Assembly: GCA_900155495.1 (NCBI GenBank)
Contig: FTLJ01000612.1
Coordinates: 1-35,973, forward strand
Source of the DNA: Porogramme epimiltina
Taxonomy: Eukaryota; Basidiomycota; Agaricomycetes; Polyporales; Polyporaceae
Direction: 5' to 3'
Length of the DNA stretch: 35,973 nucleotides
A program made the translations under genes and the position numbers. The notes under the pieces were generated by a model. That model saw only the letters and a list, made by a program, of their open reading frames with translations. It was not told the DNA's origin and made no database searches. Position 1 is the stretch's first letter. Every line of letters starts with the position of its first letter. Of the stretch, positions 32,499 through 35,973 are shown one piece after another.

Positions 32499-34674
32499 AC
32501 CCGACGGGGCTGACGCCCGAGCCCCGATGGCCGAGCGTCCCCCTCAACGATGCCCGAACCGTTCAGCGGTGTCCGGCCCCCAACGAAAACAAAACGCAAA
32601 ATCAGAAAGTCGAAACGGCCGGTCTGAATTCAAGGAGGCGCTGCGTCTTTGGTTTAATTTAGATGCAGGTCGCCGGCGTAGTTACACGTGTAAAAACGCG
32701 CAAAGGAGAGAAACAGGGCATTCGGGGGCGGGTGGCCGTGTGGTTGGCTTCTTTGGCGCACGGCGGCGGCGGCGGCTGACGAGGAAAGAAAAAATAGACA
32801 AATCGAATGTGAATGTATGGGGAGGGGGCAGGGAGCGCGCGGCGCGGCGGCTGACATGGACGCGGGGTGTGGTGCACAGCACGCAGAAGTTGGTGCAGAT
32901 ACGAGAAGCAGCGTACAGATTTAATATTACAATAATGGATCGTGCGCGCGTCGCGGAGTGGAGTGGAGCGCGGCTCAATTGAGCCGCCTCGCAGTCAATG
33001 GGCAATGAGCGATGGGCGATGGCAATGGCAGGGCTGGGAGGATCCACATCCAAAGATCCAAAGAAGGATCACGCGGGGCCTGTTTTGACGGATGCCCGGA
33101 GGGGGAAAGGAAGTTGTCCTGCCCTCACTCCGCCCTGTCGCAACACACCGCCCCGGCCCGACGTCACTCTGGGACGAGGGGGGAGACTGGCACGCCGCGC
33201 GATGCACGCACCCATGATCCATGACACACGACGCAGCGCGACAGGGAACCCCCCCATGCGGGGGCAGATTCGCGCGTGAACCACCGACGCGAGGGGCCGG
33301 CCGCGGGCGCAGTAGTGACTGTGCTGCTGCATAGCTACTTATTTAATAAGCGTCCGTGAGTCCCTTCGTGACTGATGCACGCGCGTCGGTCGGTCAGTCA
33401 GTGTCAAAATGATTGTTGTTGATCAGCAGCAGCCTGAGCCTGAGCCGCCGGCGGGCGTGGGGGCTCCCCTGCATAACGGTGCGGGCGCGTCGCGTTCGCC
33501 GAAATCCGCACGTCAGGGCTCTCTCTGTTGCCTCTCCCCTGAGTCCTAGGTTCCCAAATACGTGGTGAAGAAGAAGCACGAGAAGCACAGGGATCTGGGA
33601 AGCCAGATCGCGTCGCTACCGGTGCTGCTGCTGCTGGAGGTGGTGCGCCGCCGGCCTCCGAAGACGTGCTATTATGCTCATATATGGACATGTGTGCGCG
33701 AGTGCGTCGTCGTCGTCGCGCGCGCGCGCCGGCGGTACGCGTATGTCACTTATGTGGGGGGCGAATTTGACATATCCGACAGAGATTGCAGATGCGGTGG
33801 GGGCGGGGCGGTCGACAGAAAGAAGATGCTGGGCGCGCGCGGCCTGCGATCTGCTACATAGGTGCTATATATCATTCCGACGGGGACTCCTATGGTAAGG
33901 TATACAGGGGAGGCACTGCGGGACCGACTAGCTGCTAGTGATAGCGGTGGTAGTGGTGGTTGTGGTCGAGGTGGTCGACGGGGGAGCGCTGCGATCGAGG
34001 GTGGTGGGGGCGGGCGCAGGCGCGGCGGGGGGGAGAGGGCGAGGCGATGTTATACAGCGGCGATTAGGCGATACATCGTAGCGGGCACGGTGAGGGGGGA
34101 TATAATAATGTACGAGTATAGCACACACGCAGATAGCGGATATCTGGGGGGGGCGCACGGCACGGCGCAGCGCGGCGCGGCGTGGCATGGGCATGACAGA
34201 GCATATGCGGGAGAGGTGGAAAAAACCGGGAGCGGGATAAGTAAGCAGAGGGCAAACGTCCGGGGATGAGGAAGAGTCATACGTGAGTAGCGTAAGTGCG
34301 GATTTCCGGAAGCGTAGATAGAGCCAGAGCGCGAGCGCGCGGCAGCGTGGCGTGGCGTGGCACAGCGCGGGAGAGTGTGGATTGGGGAAGGAAGAGGGCA
34401 GAACGGAAGGGGCAAGTATCGTCGTATGTCAGCCGCGCCCGGCCTCGTGCGGACGGGAAGAGGGCGCACGGCACGCTCCGCGCGTCGTGTGGGCGAACGG
34501 GCGTGCGCAGGCGTTTCCCCCAGTCACGTCAAAGTCAGACGTCAGCCTCACGGGAAAGTCAGGAAGGGAACACAGAGAAAGAGGCCCGGAGCTAGCCGCC
34601 GTCACCCAGAGGTGACGACGCAGCGGCCGGGCGGGCGACGCGGCCCCAGCCCCACACGTCACTCCGGCGGTGGC
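32499..34674. other. Intergenic region between convergent genes, no supportable gene
   Basis: About 2.2 kb between facing 3' ends, GC-rich, with runs such as ggtggt near 33950-33965 and a GC run at 33718-33730. Two AT-rich islands, 33335-33350 and 34095-34112, stand out and may be polyadenylation regions or promoter-like elements. A minus-strand frame at 33404-33691 (95 codons, Ala/Pro-rich) is not convincing. No RNA gene is recognised. Confidence 0.5.
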
Positions 34675-35882
34675 TTAGCGCAGGCTCGGGGCCGCGAGGA
34701 GCATGTGCGGATGCGGATGCTGGTGCGGGTGCAGGTGCGGGTGCGCCGAGCGCGCGCGCTGGCCGTCGTCCTCCGCGCCCGAGCCCGAGGCCGAGCCGGA
34801 CGGCGAGCGCGAGGACGCGGTCGAGCGCACGTCGGACATGCGCTGCGCGTAGCCCGCCGCGCCGCGGGGCTCGTCCTCGTCCATGAGCTCGTCCTCGTCC
34901 TCGTCCCCGCCGACGTCCTCGTCCTCATCCTCGTCGTCCGAGCCGCGCGCCGAGTCGTCCTCGACGAGCCCGCGGCAGTCGACGTACCCGCCGCAGCAGT
35001 CCGGGTCGTTCGGCCCCGGGAAGCGCGCGCGTGGGTGCGGATGCGGGTGCGGGTGTGGGTGCGGGCTCATGCTCGAGCTCGCCCGTCCGCCCGGCGAGGA
35101 GGAGGACGGGGGCGAGGAGCGCGCGTGTGCGTGCGCCTGCGTCGGCGTCGTGGCGTGCATCGACGTCGGGGTCGACGTCGGCGGAGGGAGGTGCGGCGCA
35201 GGTCCGAGTGCAGCGGGCGGGAGCGGGCGGTGCGGGTACACGGAGGGGAGCGGCTCGCGGAAGTCGGCCGAGGGGCGGCGGCTGCCGGCGCTCTGGGGCG
35301 GGGAGAGCGCGAGCGGGGGGAGCTCGATGCGCGGCGAGACGGAGGGGAGCTTGCTCGGGTGGCCGAGCGTGGGGGGCGCGCCGGGCGAGGGCGTGTAGGT
35401 GGGGGTGGCGAGGGTGATGGGGGTGCGGTTCACGTGGGGGGCGGGGCCGCCGCCGCCTGCGGGCCCGGGATAGAACGCGAGTTGTTGGAAGCGCGTGATG
35501 GACGCGGCGGCGACGGTGAGGTGGTGCATGAGGTCTGAGGAGGCTGTGGCCTGGATGGGAGTGCGCAGGGATGGGGATGGGGAGGAGCGATGCGTCAGTG
35601 GTGGGGCGAGGATTGGACCCGACGCCGGGGCGCGCGGGGGGAGAGAGAGAGACGCACCACTTCCGGGCCGTATGGCGCGGGGGCCTGCGCGGGGACGGCC
35701 GCGCTGAGCTTTGCCTGGAGGGAGTCGACCTCCTTGCGGAGGAGGACGTTCTCTTCTTCGGCCTTCTTGACGCGGACTTCGAGGTCCGCGAGGTACTGGG
35801 CCTTGCGCGCGCGATAGTCACGCTGCTGGAGGAGGGCGCGCGAGGGGGGGATGGTCATGTCCTTTCTGCGTCCGCGGGTCAT
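34675..35882 (-). CDS. bZIP transcription factor with His-Pro repeats
   Basis: Predicted sequence-specific nuclear factor. Exons 35658-35882 and 34675-35550 give 366 residues. The start MTRGRRKDMTIPPSRALLQQ leads straight into the basic region, QQRDYRARKAQYLADLE, and a leucine-zipper coiled coil follows (LEVRVKKAEEENVLLRKEVD, to about residue 55). The intron (35551-35657, 107 nt) has a GTGCGT donor and CTGAC branch site. Exon 2 is low-complexity: Pro/Ser-rich, an alternating His-Pro run (six HP units near 35030-35065), a PDCCGGYVDCRG motif, and a strongly acidic stretch (DDEDEDEDVGGDEDEDEL) that may act as an activation domain. A second His-Pro/Leu/Gln run ends the protein. The open frame extends 29 codons upstream to an ATG at 35969, but the lower ATG suits the family better. 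Target genes unknown. Confidence 0.87.
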
Positions 35883-35973
35883 GGTGTGGCGAGGGGCAGA
35901 CGGAGGGCGTGGGCGGGGCGGGGTGAGTGGCGAGTGGCGAGTGGCGGGGGCGGGGTGCTTTTTTAACATTCCG
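35883..35973. other. bZIP upstream flank at window edge
   Basis: Leader or promoter of the bZIP gene, cut by the window end. An in-frame ATG at 35969 would add 29 Pro/Arg-rich residues without family resemblance, so it is not used. Confidence 0.4.

Noticed and set aside
1..35973. Transposons, CRISPR arrays or telomere repeats
   Set aside because: No reverse transcriptase, transposase, long terminal or inverted repeats, spaced direct-repeat arrays or TTAGGG runs were seen.

Overview
The window is nuclear DNA from a filamentous basidiomycete, most likely an Agaricomycete and possibly a polypore. The evidence is small, intron-dense genes with mostly 50-90 nt introns (GTRNGT donors, CTGAC/CTGAT-like branch sites, YAG acceptors), a GC-rich base composition, and a gene set typical of such fungi. 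Nearly all genes are split, so I rebuilt exon structures by hand. Each exon chain listed keeps frame across every junction, and the resulting protein lengths fit their families.

Layout, left to right. 1-3.6 kb is GC-rich, microsatellite-bearing sequence with no gene I can defend. Then come four minus-strand genes: a xylose-reductase-type aldo-keto reductase (3585-5122), the peroxisomal import receptor PEX5 (6248-9373), an F-box protein (9855-11036) and the APC/C subunit CDC26 (11411-11635). Two plus-strand genes follow: a PRA1/Yip3 family protein (11949-12853) and an ACR3 arsenite transporter (13576-15146). An MTQ1/HemK-type glutamine methyltransferase (minus, 15315-16708) is divergent from an ERT1/AcuK-type Zn2Cys6-PAS transcription factor (plus, 17234-19928). 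After about 2 kb without a supportable gene comes RACK1 (minus, 22097-23436). Then come a divergent, apparently non-coding spliced snoRNA host transcript (plus, about 23.6-24.1 kb), a nucleoside hydrolase (plus, 24371-26421), an L-fucose-permease-type MFS sugar transporter (minus, 27821-30112), an unrecognised acidic protein (plus, 30820-32498) and a bZIP transcription factor (minus, 34675-35882).

The most striking signal is not protein-coding. Intron 3 of RACK1 contains a C/D-box snoRNA that I recognise as U24 (snR24 of yeast, which sits in the intron of the RACK1 orthologue ASC1). A second, clearly homologous U24 copy lies about 1.2 kb away on the opposite strand. It sits inside an intron of a transcript that diverges from RACK1 and seems to have no protein product. 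Both copies keep the same distance (62-64 nt) from their 3' splice site.

Other points are a xylose reductase whose NADPH-phosphate contact residues are replaced (Asn to Asp, Arg to Met), a GC-AG intron and a 515-nt intron inside the zinc-cluster factor, a stop-free in-frame 54-nt intron in the F-box gene, and several unusually long introns. The genes do not form an operon or an obvious metabolic cluster. This looks like an ordinary housekeeping region with mixed orientation.
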